Below the pieces are notes generated by a model. It did no database searches, was not told the DNA's origin, and saw nothing but the letters and a program-made list of their open reading frames with translations. From Paenibacillus puerhi (GTDB lineage: Bacteria; Bacillota; Bacilli; Paenibacillales; NBRC-103111), in contig NZ_WUWM01000027.1 in assembly GCF_009846885.1 (NCBI RefSeq), forward strand, positions 1 to 64,000: DNA of 64,000 bases. The letters are read 5' to 3'. Within the stretch, counting starts at the first letter, position 1, and the number at the start of each line of letters is the position of its first letter. Made by a program: the position numbers and the translations under genes. Shown here in pieces: positions 40,857 through 49,747 of this stretch.

Positions 40857-41795
40857 CTATCGTTTAGTGTCCGAAGTATTCGTCGTGGCCTCTATCGGCT
40901 CAGTCTTCTTAGCGGCACCGCCATGGCCGGCGTGCCCGCCGCCAACGGCATATTTATTTACAATTTGATCGAACAGGCCTTCTGGAAAAGCAGAGAAAAA
41001 TTGAGGGTTGGCCTTACCCGGCGTCGCCAGGTGCTCATAGCCGGCTTTGGTCAGAGCTGGCGTGGAGCGCTTGACCTCGTTTACCCATTTCTGGAATTGC
41101 TCGTCCGTAACCGCATCGACATCGAAGGTCATATCGGCAAAGTGCTCGCCGCTGAAGTTCGCCCCTGATCCGTAATACTTGCCGACATGGTCGGCCTGCA
41201 GGAACAGCGTCATCGCCATACCAGACATCGTGTACATCTGGCCGCCAAGCTGCGGAATCCAGAAGGAGTTCATCGGAGCATCCGAGGTGAGCTCGAACTT
41301 GACAGGAACCCGTTCGGGAATCTGCAGATAGTTCACTGTTGCGATGCCTTGCTCGGGATACATGAATAGCCATTTCCAATCCAGAGACGTAACCTGGACC
41401 GTAATCGGCTTGACATCGGATTCGATCGGCTTCGACGGCTCCAGGGCATACGTATATTTAACCGTAAACGTGCCTAGTATAATGATAACTACAATCGGAA
41501 TTCCCCACCAAACGGTTTCCATAGCCGTGCTATGCGACCAGTTGGGCTTATAAACGGCTTTACTGCCCGGCTTATCGCGGTACTTCCATACGATGTACGC
41601 GGTAAGCAGCAGGACAGGTACGAGTATCGCTGCGCAAAGCACCGACGCGATGATGATCAAATCTTTCTGACTTTGTCCGATAGGCCCTTTCGGGTCCATC
41701 ACAATGACCTGCTCCCCGCACCCCGCCAGCAGCATGAGCATCGCCACGATCAACAGCGGAAATACGGTCCGAATCGCCTTTTTCGGATTTGGCAT
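40857..41795 (-). CDS. qoxA: Quinol oxidase aa3 subunit II
   Basis: A 312-residue lipoprotein (lipobox LAGC, Cys26) with two membrane segments and a periplasm-side cupredoxin domain. The region that holds the CuA ligands in cytochrome c oxidases here reads GSGANFSGEHFADMTF, without the two Cys, so it accepts electrons from menaquinol and not cytochrome c. A His/Gly-rich C-terminus (GGGHAGHGG) follows. It is the first gene of the operon. A Rex-like site lies about 70 bases upstream. Confidence 0.93.
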   Translation of the reverse strand: MPNPKKAIRTVFPLLIVAMLMLLAGCGEQVIVMDPKGPIGQSQKDLIIIASVLCAAILVPVLLLTAYIVWKYRDKPGSKAVYKPNWSHSTAMETVWWGIPIVVIIILGTFTVKYTYALEPSKPIESDVKPITVQVTSLDWKWLFMYPEQGIATVNYLQIPERVPVKFELTSDAPMNSFWIPQLGGQMYTMSGMAMTLFLQADHVGKYYGSGANFSGEHFADMTFDVDAVTDEQFQKWVNEVKRSTPALTKAGYEHLATPGKANPQFFSAFPEGLFDQIVNKYAVGGGHAGHGGAAKKTEPIEATTNTSDTKR

Positions 41796-41862
41796 GATGA
41801 ACCTCCTGTTCGTTGTTCGACAACCTTAGTTAACGAATGGGTGAACTTCCTCTCCGATGTAC

Positions 41863-41880
41863 TTGTGATTTAGTTCACTT
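41863..41880. promoter_or_regulatory. Rex-like site upstream of qoxA
   Basis: TTGTGATTTAGTTCACTT fits the Rex consensus TTGTGAA-N4-TTCACAA at 11 of 14 fixed positions. It lies 68 bases before the qoxA start. Rex represses respiratory genes when NADH is high. Confidence 0.4.
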
Positions 41881-42017
41881 TTTCCCCTATAAGTAACATA
41901 CCAAATTTCGGCCCCCTGTGAATCAGGGTTAACAAATACGTCAACTCTTCGCCATTTTCCTGTAAAACAAATGTCACCGGTTCGACATTGACCGGAATGA
42001 AAAGCTATGAAAACGGC

Positions 42018-42049
42018 AAAAAAGCCTCCAGCCATTCCCAATGGGAGGC
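42018..42049 (-). terminator. Terminator of the small membrane protein gene
   Basis: GCCTCC/GGAGGC with a 14-base loop is followed on the minus strand by six T. Confidence 0.75.
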
Positions 42050-42078
42050 AGGAAGCTTACGCTAAATTCATGCACGGC

Positions 42079-42339
42079 TTACTCCGTCACCGATGCGGCG
42101 CGTGAATGAACCAGATGAATGGCTGTACGGATCACATAGACAAACACGCTTCCGACCATGCAGCCGATACCTACCATAAGGGAGGCATTCTTATCGCTGA
42201 AATGATGCAGGTTAAGCATGCTGAGTACCAAGCCTAGACCGAGAAACACCCATGCCGCAACCGTCATCATCGTGACCAGACGACCTACATCACGTCCCAT
42301 CTCGTTCCTGTTATTAGCTGATGTCGTTCTTGTCGTCAT
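42079..42339 (-). CDS. Small membrane protein, two helices
   Basis: An 86-residue protein with two predicted membrane segments (about 22-42, LVTMMTVAAWVFLGLGLVLSML, and 53-72, SLMVGIGCMVGSVFVYVIR) joined by a short His-containing loop. No family is recognised. The ATG at 42339 has GGAG 8 bases upstream. It has its own terminator and is separate from qox. The position near the oxidase is suggestive only. Confidence 0.6.
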   Translation of the reverse strand: MTTRTTSANNRNEMGRDVGRLVTMMTVAAWVFLGLGLVLSMLNLHHFSDKNASLMVGIGCMVGSVFVYVIRTAIHLVHSRAASVTE

Positions 42340-42534
42340 GCCAATCACTCCAATCCTGATGAAAGTGCTTACTTCCTCCTAGTATACCACAAATCACCGA
42401 TTGTTGTTCAAACTTTTTTCACACTATGGCCATAGTTCGGACATAATTGGGCTGTCTCCTGTATGTTTACCCGATTTCGAGCAAAGAAAACCTCTATTCC
42501 TCCAACCAACCACCCTCTATAGGTGGACATGAAA

Positions 42535-42567
42535 AAGCCTGACGCATGATATTCGGCCGTCAGGCTT
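42535..42567 (-). terminator. Terminator of the mgtC-like gene
   Basis: The 10-bp stem AAGCCTGACG/CGTCAGGCTT is followed on the minus strand by five T. Confidence 0.85.
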
Positions 42568-42632
42568 GCTGTAAATCGTGCTATAAAGCTCTCTTCTGAG
42601 GTCAGGCTTGATCGCGTCAGTCCGTCTGCAGC

Positions 42633-43445
42633 TTAGCGGGGGCCGGGGCCCGAATGCGACGCGGCAGAGCTGCCGGAAGGCGAAGTAAGATTCTTCTTCA
42701 TGTCAGGCACAGGTGTGCTCTCCGACGTGCCCAAGCGAAGGATATGCGGGTCCTCGGCAAGCATCAGAACGAGCTTCTCATACACATCCTTTTTGGACTT
42801 CAGCATCATCTGAATGTGCATCGTCTGCTTGTTCCCCTCTCCACCGTCACGCGCTGGCGCTTGTTGGCGGTTTTCTACCTGCATGTCGGAAATCACCGCT
42901 CCCATCTCCTTTATTTGAGTCGCGATACGCCCCAGATGCCCTCCTCCGTCCGGTACCTCCAGGGACAAGCTGCGCTTCTTCTGAGATCCGGCTAATACGC
43001 TCGTATCGACCTTGTTCAGGACGAACAGACTGACAAGCACCGCCACGGTACTCAATGCGGCTCCGTAATAAAAGCCCGCTCCGACAGCTAGTCCGATAGC
43101 CGCAACCACCCATAAGGAGGCGGCAGTCGTCAAACCGGCCACCGTCGCGCCCGTTCTCATGATCGTACCGGCACCCAGGAAGCCGATTCCGCTTATGACC
43201 TGTGCCGCCAGACGGGCAGGGTCCATCCTCACATTCGCTTCAAAGGCGAATTGGGAGAAGCCATAGCTGGACAGCAGGACGATAAGCGCAGACCCGACGC
43301 AAACGAGAATATGCGTACGGAAGCCCGCCGGGTGATCGCCCAGTTCACGCTCCAGACCGATTAAACCGCCAAGCACCAGCGCAATAACGATGCGGATGCT
43401 CAGCTCCCAATAACTGATTTCCCAAACCTCGGGATTCATGGTCAT
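42633..43445 (-). CDS. MgtC/SapB family membrane protein
   Basis: A 270-residue protein. The MgtC domain, with about five membrane helices, carries VLGGLIGLERELGDHPAGFRTHILVCVGSAL and ISGIGFLGAGTIM, both family signatures. The soluble C-terminal domain, about residues 155-255, resembles an ACT/ferredoxin-like fold, followed by a Ser/Pro tail. Family members modulate F-type ATPase or magnesium homeostasis. The start at 43445 has GAGGTG upstream. I saw no M-box riboswitch in the upstream 200 bases. Confidence 0.85.
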   Translation of the reverse strand: MTMNPEVWEISYWELSIRIVIALVLGGLIGLERELGDHPAGFRTHILVCVGSALIVLLSSYGFSQFAFEANVRMDPARLAAQVISGIGFLGAGTIMRTGATVAGLTTAASLWVVAAIGLAVGAGFYYGAALSTVAVLVSLFVLNKVDTSVLAGSQKKRSLSLEVPDGGGHLGRIATQIKEMGAVISDMQVENRQQAPARDGGEGNKQTMHIQMMLKSKKDVYEKLVLMLAEDPHILRLGTSESTPVPDMKKNLTSPSGSSAASHSGPGPR

Positions 43446-43620
43446 TCTTGATTGCACCTCACTCCCCAAGTCCTTGGAATGCGCCTTCACTCCAGGGATC
43501 CTATATTCATTAAGCTGCTACGCGTGACGGGTAACGACTATTGTTGTCCATTCTATGAAAATACGGAGATAGTGTCAATTGAAGTGTGTTATATTAACAA
43601 CTTTTGCTTTTATATTTTAT

Positions 43621-43663
43621 TTATTGCAATTTATTGACAATAAAGGCCAGTGAATGATACGAT
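43621..43663 (+). promoter_or_regulatory. Promoter and operator of the ssu-like operon
   Basis: TTGACA (43634-43639), 18 bases, TACGAT (43658-43663). The inverted repeat TTATTG (43621-43626) / CAATAA (43638-43643) overlaps the -35 box and could be a regulator site. Confidence 0.6.
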
Positions 43664-43748
43664 TCTCAATACCAAGTATGTTACTTTGTTTAGTGTGAAA
43701 ATGAAGGCATCATACTTCATAATTGTCCAAGGGGAAGGGGTTTGCTTC

Positions 43749-44885
43749 ATGAAAAAGTTGTTCGCTATACTTGTTTTCTTATCTATGTTGCTAGCTGCTT
43801 GCGGTCAAACTCAAGCTCCCGCCGGTAGCATCGCTCCAACACCGGCCGGTACGAACAAAAACGGAAGCACGAATACCGCCGAGGTCCCCAACGTCAACCC
43901 TGCCGAGCCCGCCCAACCAAAGGCAGACAGCACGCCATCCCGGGCACTTGACAAGGTCAAGGTCGGGACGTTAGGGGTTTTCGGTGATTCGGCCATCTAT
44001 TTGGCAGCGGAACGCGGGTATTTTAAAGAGCAGGGGATAGAGGTCGATATTCAAAAATTCGGCGCTGCCACCGAGCTGATTACCGCACTTGGCACCGGGC
44101 AGATTGATGCCGGAGACGGGCCGGCCAATGCCGCGCTTTACAATATGCTGGGAAGCAAAATAAACATCAAGCTCGTCGCTCCTAACGTCACGTCGGAAAA
44201 AGGAAGAGATGGGGGAGCGCTAGTTGTAGGCAAGCGTCTATCAGAGGAGATCAAGAAACCGGCGGATCTTAAGGGACGCAAGATTGGCGTGGCCGCGGTC
44301 AAAGGCAGTGCATCCCAGATTTATATCGAGAAGCTGCTTGCCCCGGAAGGATTGACGCTGAAGGACATCGAGTTCGTCGGGCTGACGTTCGCCGATATGC
44401 TGCCCGCCCTGTCCAATGGCGCGATCGATGCCGCCATTTTACCGGAGCCGCATCTGAGCAACGGCATCACCCAGGGGATCTTCTTCCAGTTCCGCGGCAA
44501 TGGCGAAATGTTCCCCGGGCAGGAAGCAAATTTATTCATGCTTTCGCCAGACTTTGCCAAGAAAACGGATATCGCCAACCGCCTGACGACCGCTCGCTTG
44601 AAGGGCGTTCGCGACTATAACGATGCTTTTTTCAAAAACAAGGGACGCGACGAGGTTGTAAGCATCTTGACCAAAAACACTTCAGTCAAAGAAGCCGCCG
44701 CCTACAAAAATATTAACTTCGCCGCCATGCATCCGGACGGAAAGCTCAATCCCGCCTCTTTATTAGAAGAAGTCGAATGGTATACCAAAAACGGGATTGT
44801 GACCAACCCGGTCGATATCCAGGCTGCTGTCGACACCAGCTATAGCGAATACGCACTCAAGACGCTGGGTCCTTATGACAAGTAA
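43749..44885 (+). CDS. ABC transporter substrate-binding lipoprotein (SsuA/NMT1 type)
   Basis: A 378-residue lipoprotein (lipobox LLAAC at residues 14-18). After a Pro/Ala-rich linker the NMT1-like fold begins VKVGTLGVFGDSAIYLAAERGYFKEQGIEVDI, followed by GQIDAGDGPANAALYN and LKGRKIGVAAVKGS. Such proteins bind sulfonates, nitrate, taurine or pyrimidines. With the ATPase and permease behind it, and flavin monooxygenases elsewhere in the window, a sulfonate or other organosulfur ligand is most likely. The ATG at 43749 has AAGGGGAAGGGG upstream. Confidence 0.85.
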   Translation: MKKLFAILVFLSMLLAACGQTQAPAGSIAPTPAGTNKNGSTNTAEVPNVNPAEPAQPKADSTPSRALDKVKVGTLGVFGDSAIYLAAERGYFKEQGIEVDIQKFGAATELITALGTGQIDAGDGPANAALYNMLGSKINIKLVAPNVTSEKGRDGGALVVGKRLSEEIKKPADLKGRKIGVAAVKGSASQIYIEKLLAPEGLTLKDIEFVGLTFADMLPALSNGAIDAAILPEPHLSNGITQGIFFQFRGNGEMFPGQEANLFMLSPDFAKKTDIANRLTTARLKGVRDYNDAFFKNKGRDEVVSILTKNTSVKEAAAYKNINFAAMHPDGKLNPASLLEEVEWYTKNGIVTNPVDIQAAVDTSYSEYALKTLGPYDK

Positions 44886-44908
44886 AGCCATGAGAGAGGA
44901 AGAGCCCG

Positions 44909-45757
44909 ATGACGACGGAAAGCTGGAAGATTCGGATCGATTCTCTGGTGAAGCGCTATGAAACCAGAGGCATGCAAGTAACTGCGCTTGAGGGGGTATC
45001 GCTGGAGGTGCCCGATGGGAAGTTTTATTCCCTGGTCGGGCCGTCAGGCTGCGGGAAGACAACGCTGCTGCGCATCGCCGGAGCGCTGGAGCGGCATACG
45101 GAAGGACAGATCTGGATCAGACAGTCGGCAGTCGGCGGTGCAGCCGGTCCTGCTCCGGCTGTCCTGGTTGGCCGCCCCCCGCTTACCTCCATGGTATTCC
45201 AGGAGCAGTCGGTTTTCCCTTGGATGACGGTCCGGGACAATATTGCGTTCGGACTGAAGGCCAGAGGAGTTCCCCGCAAGGTGCGCCACGCGAAAGCCGA
45301 TGAGTTTATCCGTAAAATCGGACTGGCCGGATTTGAAAAAGCGCTGCCTCACCAGTTATCCGGAGGCATGAAGCAGCGGGTATCCGTGGCCCGCGCATTC
45401 GCCAATGATCCGGAAATATTATTGATGGATGAACCGTTCGGCGCATTGGACGAGCAGAATCGGCTCATCTTGCAGGAAGAGCTGCTGCGGATTTGGGAGG
45501 AGTCCCGCAAGACCGTACTCTTCGTCACGCACAGCATCGATGAGGCAATCCTGCTGTCAGATCGCATCGTGGTTATGAGCGCCAGACCCGGCCGCATCCT
45601 CGAGGTTATCGATGTCGGCCTTCCCCGCCCTCGCCAGGTGGAGTCCGTTCGGGCGCATCCGGCCTTCGGCCAGCTTTTCCGGCACATCTGGCAGCTGCTG
45701 CGCCAAGAAGAAGCACCGCCCCCCCTTCACGCTCCCGGGAAAGGAGGCGCCCGATGA
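44909..45757 (+). CDS. ABC transporter ATPase (SsuB/TauB type)
   Basis: A 282-residue nucleotide-binding subunit. Walker A is GPSGCGKTT (44-52), the signature is LSGGMKQR, and Walker B is [12 protein letters not shown], followed by the H-loop VTHSIDEA. An insert of about 20 residues rich in Ala, Gly and Pro lies between Walker A and the Q-loop ([11 protein letters not shown]). It overlaps the permease gene by four bases (ATGA). It belongs to the nitrate/sulfonate/taurine group. Confidence 0.9.
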   Translation: MTTESWKIRIDSLVKRYETRGMQVTALEGVSLEVPDGKFYSLVGPSGCGKTTLLRIAGALERHTEGQIWIRQSAVGGAAGPAPAVLVGRPPLTSMVFQEQSVFPWMTVRDNIAFGLKARGVPRKVRHAKADEFIRKIGLAGFEKALPHQLSGGMKQRVSVARAFANDPEILLMDEPFGALDEQNRLILQEELLRIWEESRKTVLFVTHSIDEAILLSDRIVVMSARPGRILEVIDVGLPRPRQVESVRAHPAFGQLFRHIWQLLRQEEAPPPLHAPGKGGAR

Positions 45758-46611
45758 TCGACATCGCTTCCGAAACGGCGGTGCCGCAAAAAGCAGTGTC
45801 CCGCACGCCCGACACCCTGATCGAGCTGGCCTCCGAACGGCGCAGCGTTCCCTGGTCGCGCCGCAGGTCCGTCACTCGGCTCGTTTCCGTGCTATCGCCG
45901 CTGCTGCTCCTTGCCATCTGGGAAGCCTCCTCGCGTCTGGGCGCCATCGATGCCCGTTTTTTCCCTGCCCCGACGACAGTGCTCGCCAATCTGCTCCGCC
46001 TGTTCGAAAGCGGGGAAATGTGGCTGCATCTGGGCATAAGCCTGAGACGCATTGCCATCGGCTTTCTGTGGGGGGCTTTGCCGGGAGTCGTCCTTGGACT
46101 GATCATGGGGCTGTCTCCCCTCATACGGGCGGCCATCATGCCTCTGGTCAATGCCACATTCCCCGTGCCCAAGCTGGCCCTGCTGCCGCTGATTCTGATC
46201 ATCTTCGGTATCGGCGAGACATCGAAGGTAATGGTCATCGCGATTTCCGTCGTTTACCTGACGCTGATCAATACGCTGGCAGGCGTCACCAATATTCCGG
46301 GCATTTATCTGGACGTCGGCCGCAACTTTCAGGCCGGCCGCTGGCTGTTTTTCCGGGATGTGGCGCTTCCCGGCGCGCTGCCGCTGATCCTTACCGGCCT
46401 CAAGCTGGGCATGGGCATTGCGCTGCTAGTCATCATGGCGGCGGAATTCGTCGGAGCCAAGTCGGGCGTCGGCTATTTCATCTGGAGCTCGTGGAATGTC
46501 TTCGCGGTCCAGGATATGTATGCCGGCCTGATGGTCATCGCGATGCTCGGGGGGATATCCACCGTCCTGCTCGACGCGCTGGAGCAATGGATCATCCCCT
46601 GGAGACGCTAA
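45754..46611 (+). CDS. ABC transporter permease (SsuC/TauC type)
   Basis: A 285-residue inner-membrane permease with six predicted helices after a 40-residue cytoplasmic N-terminus. The EAA-like coupling loop is [32 protein letters not shown]. It completes a three-gene importer with the binding protein and ATPase; the start overlaps the ATPase stop. A strong terminator follows. Confidence 0.9.
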   Translation: MIDIASETAVPQKAVSRTPDTLIELASERRSVPWSRRRSVTRLVSVLSPLLLLAIWEASSRLGAIDARFFPAPTTVLANLLRLFESGEMWLHLGISLRRIAIGFLWGALPGVVLGLIMGLSPLIRAAIMPLVNATFPVPKLALLPLILIIFGIGETSKVMVIAISVVYLTLINTLAGVTNIPGIYLDVGRNFQAGRWLFFRDVALPGALPLILTGLKLGMGIALLVIMAAEFVGAKSGVGYFIWSSWNVFAVQDMYAGLMVIAMLGGISTVLLDALEQWIIPWRR

Positions 46612-46670
46612 TCGCAGATTCCACCGTTCTTCCTGGCCGAAGGACTAGGGCCGACATGCTCGCCAACCCA

Positions 46671-46720
46671 AATACCCGCTCCGTCTGCATCAGCAGGACG
46701 AGCGGGTATTTTATATTTTA
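46671..46720 (+). terminator. Terminator of the ssu-like operon
   Basis: The 11-bp stem AATACCCGCTC/GAGCGGGTATT is followed by TTATATTTT. Confidence 0.9.
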
Positions 46721-46740
46721 GGCGGAGCGCCTTGCGGGCT

Positions 46741-47298
46741 TTAAGTCGCAAGGACGGAACCGCCGCTGGCCGTCGTATGTACGATATGCCCGGTGATCTG
46801 CTGCGGGTTGGCCAGCAAATTCAGAATAGGGCATACCCGTTCGACAGCTTCGTACAACTCTTCGATCCGCCCCGCTTCGGCCGGGGAGTCGATATGAAGC
46901 GTATAGCGGATATGATGCGGCCAGAACGGAACATGCTCATACCCCGGCTTGCCCGCATAGGGATGCAGCTCGCCGTTAATTTCGACCTCCAACGCATTCA
47001 ACGGAACGCCCAGAGACGCCGCCTGAATCAGCGTCACATGGGTCAGGCAGCTGCCCAATACGCCAAGCTGAATTTCCGCCGAGTTCGGCCCCAGATTGAA
47101 GCCTGCGAAGTCGGGATCGCTGTCGCTGATGATCTGAAAATCCCGGATGCGAATCTCCCGCACCCCGGTTCTTCCCTTTGCGCGGACGCGTGCCGTCAGA
47201 ACAGCCGATTCAGCCCGATCCGTACGCTGGATCCGTTCCTCCTCCCTACGCAGCACAGCCGCCCGCTTTTCCTTCAAATAACCGTTTAAATCGCTCAT
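46741..47298 (-). CDS. OsmC family peroxiredoxin-like protein
   Basis: A 185-residue OsmC/Ohr-fold protein. The two reactive cysteines are Cys84 (GSCLTH) and Cys156 (VCPILN), with the usual spacing. Such proteins reduce organic hydroperoxides, and some members are linked to sulfur use. It is convergent with the ssu-like operon. Confidence 0.87.
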   Translation of the reverse strand: MSDLNGYLKEKRAAVLRREEERIQRTDRAESAVLTARVRAKGRTGVREIRIRDFQIISDSDPDFAGFNLGPNSAEIQLGVLGSCLTHVTLIQAASLGVPLNALEVEINGELHPYAGKPGYEHVPFWPHHIRYTLHIDSPAEAGRIEELYEAVERVCPILNLLANPQQITGHIVHTTASGGSVLAT

Positions 47299-47360
47299 CG
47301 TCCTCTCTCCTTTTCCCTAAAAGTAGCGTATACCTAGACAGCCATTCTGAAGGTCCGTTC

Positions 47361-47717
47361 CTACATCCGCTGAAGCGCCAGCACCCTTCTCGCATAGACC
47401 GTACCTATGAAGCCTGCGGCTATCAGAACGGACAGCCACGCTTCAGGCTCACCCCTGGTCTGCGGCTTGGCAGAAGCGGAAGCTTCGCCGATGTCTTCTA
47501 CCGAGTGGAAGGCACTCTTCCCTTCCTCCGGACCTTGGGCGGCACCTGTGGAGCCGTTCTCCTGCGCCGCATCCGCCGTCTGAACTATCCAAGCCTTAGA
47601 AACATCGCCACCGGCCTTACCGTCCGATAGCGGCTCGGCATCCAAGTGGCTAACCGTCCATACGAGGGCAAGTGCAAGCGCCAGTCTTTTGATTCTCCGA
47701 TATCTCCCCTGCTTCAT
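47361..47717 (-). CDS. Hypothetical protein with N-terminal signal and C-terminal helix
   Basis: A 118-residue protein. A basic start and a hydrophobic stretch (LALALALVWTVSHLDAEP) look like a signal peptide; a Gly/Ala/Glu-rich middle follows, then a C-terminal hydrophobic segment (AWLSVLIAAGFIGTVYA) followed by Arg-Arg. No family is recognised. The start has AGAGGAGAGGAAGG directly upstream. A sigma-A-like promoter and an intervening terminator lie 50-200 bases upstream, so it may be under attenuation. Confidence 0.5.
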   Translation of the reverse strand: MKQGRYRRIKRLALALALVWTVSHLDAEPLSDGKAGGDVSKAWIVQTADAAQENGSTGAAQGPEEGKSAFHSVEDIGEASASAKPQTRGEPEAWLSVLIAAGFIGTVYARRVLALQRM

Positions 47718-47769
47718 CCTTCCTCTCCTCTCCGCAACTCGACTCCCGCTCCGGCCCTATCGCCCTCAA

Positions 47770-47880
47770 CAAAAAAAACTAAATGCATCCCTTGCTCAGC
47801 AAGAGAAACACTTAGTTTCCAGATTACCGGTCAACTAAAACCAACTTTTCCTATGAATTAGGTTTAATTAATTCCTAATT
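47770..47880 (-). ncRNA. Candidate small RNA or attenuated leader
   Basis: A transcript starting near 47877 on the minus strand would end at a terminator: AACTAAATG/CACTTAGTT arms (47777-47785 with 47809-47817) around CTTGC-TCA-GCAAG, then eight T. It would be about 110 bases long with no open frame. It could be a free small RNA or the leader of the gene at 47717. No minus-strand gene lies upstream that would need this terminator. Confidence 0.5.
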
Positions 47881-47912
47881 TAAATAGTACGGCAACTTCC
47901 TTTATCTGTCAA
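47856..47912 (-). promoter_or_regulatory. Promoter and operator of the candidate small RNA
   Basis: On the minus strand TTGACA (47907-47912), 17 bases, TACTAT (47884-47889). The inverted repeat AATTAGG (47856-47862) / CCTAATT (47874-47880) covers the start point. Its AT-rich GGAATTA core is reminiscent of CymR-type sulfur-regulator sites, which is only a resemblance. Confidence 0.6.
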
Positions 47913-48006
47913 TACATCCCGCCTAATAATTTTAACTATACTTATCGGAATAATATGGATAATATACAGACATAGATCTGTTTCCCGAAGGAGCTGATAA
48001 TCCCAC

Positions 48007-48903
48007 ATGAATATCGAGAATATTGAGGCATTTATTTACGTGGTACATTTCGGCGGCTTCAAGAAAGCGGCCCATGCGTTGTTTCTCTCCCAGCCAGCCG
48101 TTACCGCCCGCATCCAATCTCTGGAACGGGAGCTTGATCTGCAGCTGTTCGAGCGCAATGGCAAGCTGATCTCGCTCAGCGAGGATGCGAAGCAATTTCT
48201 CCCCTATGCGGAGCAAATTCTGGGCACGTACCGAAAAAGCATCAAGCATCTGCGCAAAAGCGCATCCCCGGATGTGCTGCGGATCGGCTGCACGTCTCTG
48301 CTTTCCCAATATGTCATTCCCGATCTGCTCCCTTTATTCCGAAAACGTTATCCTGATGTCCGATTCAAGCTGGTCACCGATACGAACGAGCAAATTCTCG
48401 AGAAATTGCTCAACAAAGAGCTCGAATATGGACTTGTGAAAAGCTTGACACATCCAAATATCGAGGCAACCCGCTTGTTCGAAAATCATATCGTACTCGC
48501 CGTCCGCCCTGACCATCCATTTGCCGCGAAAAAAACGGCGACCTTGAAGGAATTGGCCAGTCAAGCGATCGTCTTCTACGAATGCGGCTCGCTGGATTGG
48601 ACTGCCCTTCATCGCATGTTCGAATCGTCGGGAACAGTCCCCCGTATCGAAGCGCAGTTGGATAATCTGGAGGCAGCCAAGTCGCTGGTGAGCGACGGTG
48701 CGGGCGTAGGCTTCTTGCCTGAGCTGTGCATCCGCAAGGAGCTTGCCGACGGACGGCTGAAGCCCATCACGATCACATCCGTCGCCCATTTATCCCATCC
48801 CACCACGCTGATTACGCTTAAGGAATCGGTCCCGCTGTACCGCGAGGCATTGATTGAATTGCTTGAATCTCATATCAAATTTCCTTATAGGGCTAATGAT
48901 TGA
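48007..48903 (+). CDS. LysR family regulator (CysL/YwfK-like)
   Basis: A 298-residue LysR regulator. The winged helix reads IEAFIYVVHFGGFKKAAHALFLSQPAVTARIQSLE. The effector domain starts near residue 90 (DVLRIGCTSLLSQYVIPDLLPLF). It precedes, on the same strand, an amino-acid-type importer and an FMN monooxygenase, so it is the likely activator of that sulfur-linked cluster, possibly sensing O-acetylserine as related regulators do. Confidence 0.85.
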   Translation: MNIENIEAFIYVVHFGGFKKAAHALFLSQPAVTARIQSLERELDLQLFERNGKLISLSEDAKQFLPYAEQILGTYRKSIKHLRKSASPDVLRIGCTSLLSQYVIPDLLPLFRKRYPDVRFKLVTDTNEQILEKLLNKELEYGLVKSLTHPNIEATRLFENHIVLAVRPDHPFAAKKTATLKELASQAIVFYECGSLDWTALHRMFESSGTVPRIEAQLDNLEAAKSLVSDGAGVGFLPELCIRKELADGRLKPITITSVAHLSHPTTLITLKESVPLYREALIELLESHIKFPYRAND

Positions 48904-48955
48904 CGGCCTCAGGAGGCAGTGATACAGTATATTCCAATAACCTTTTATACCGATC

Positions 48956-48973
48956 GATTAAATTGGTTTAATC
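48956..48973. promoter_or_regulatory. Inverted repeat upstream of the cystine-type permease
   Basis: GATTAAA-TTGG-TTTAATC is a perfect repeat 47 bases before the permease start. It is a good candidate for LysR or sulfur-regulator binding. Confidence 0.5.
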
Positions 48974-49019
48974 ATGAAGCTTATGACTTCACATTTCAGC
49001 AACGGTGGCGGTGTAACAG

Positions 49020-49691
49020 ATGCAGTTCGATATGGCTTATGTTTGGACGATCCTACCTGATTTGCTACGCTATGTGCCCATTACGATGTTGATGGCGGTG
49101 CTAGCCATGGTCATTGCCGTGGCGCTCGGCTTACTGCTCGCGGTTGTGATCAAGAGCAAGACCCCTATTCTTGTCCAGCTCTCCGGCATGTACATCTCTT
49201 TCTTCCGCGGGACGCCGGTGCTGGTGCAGCTGTTTATCATTTATTTCGGGCTGCCCCAGATCTATGAGGGCTTCAATTCGATCAGCGCCTTCAATGCCGT
49301 TATTCTCGGATTGAGTCTGAACACCTCCGCTTATCTCGCTGAGATTTTCAGGGCTGCGCTCGATTCAGTGGATCGTGGCCAGCTGGAGGCGGGATACTCG
49401 GTAGGCATGTCTTATCCTGCCCTGCTTCGGCGTATCGTACTGCCCCAGGCCGTAGTCAACGCTTTGCCGGGTACTGGCAACATCTTCATCGGCATGATCA
49501 AGAATACGTCGCTCGCCTTCACCCTCGGCGTGACCGAGCTGCTGGCGGAGGGCAAGATGCTGTCCTCCTCTTCCATGAAATTTTTCGAAGTGTACTTCGT
49601 CGTCGGCCTCATCTACTGGGCGCTGACGATCGTGTACAGCCGCCTTCAGGCTTGGCTGGAGCACCGATTAAGCAAGCCGTATAACCGATGA
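49020..49691 (+). CDS. Amino-acid ABC transporter permease (TcyB-like)
   Basis: A 223-residue HisM/GlnP-type permease with five predicted helices. Characteristic segments are YISFFRGTPVLVQLFIIYFGLPQ and the coupling loop EAGYSVGMSYPALLRRIVLPQAVVNALPGTGN. In B. subtilis the closest groups transport L-cystine or S-methyl-cysteine. The genes encode a permease and a binding protein but no ATPase here. A shared or distant ATPase must serve it. Confidence 0.87.
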   Translation: MQFDMAYVWTILPDLLRYVPITMLMAVLAMVIAVALGLLLAVVIKSKTPILVQLSGMYISFFRGTPVLVQLFIIYFGLPQIYEGFNSISAFNAVILGLSLNTSAYLAEIFRAALDSVDRGQLEAGYSVGMSYPALLRRIVLPQAVVNALPGTGNIFIGMIKNTSLAFTLGVTELLAEGKMLSSSSMKFFEVYFVVGLIYWALTIVYSRLQAWLEHRLSKPYNR

Positions 49692-49747
49692 CCCTCTCTA
49701 CGGGCCGTATACCTTCACATTACCACGACCAAAGGAGCCTACAACCG

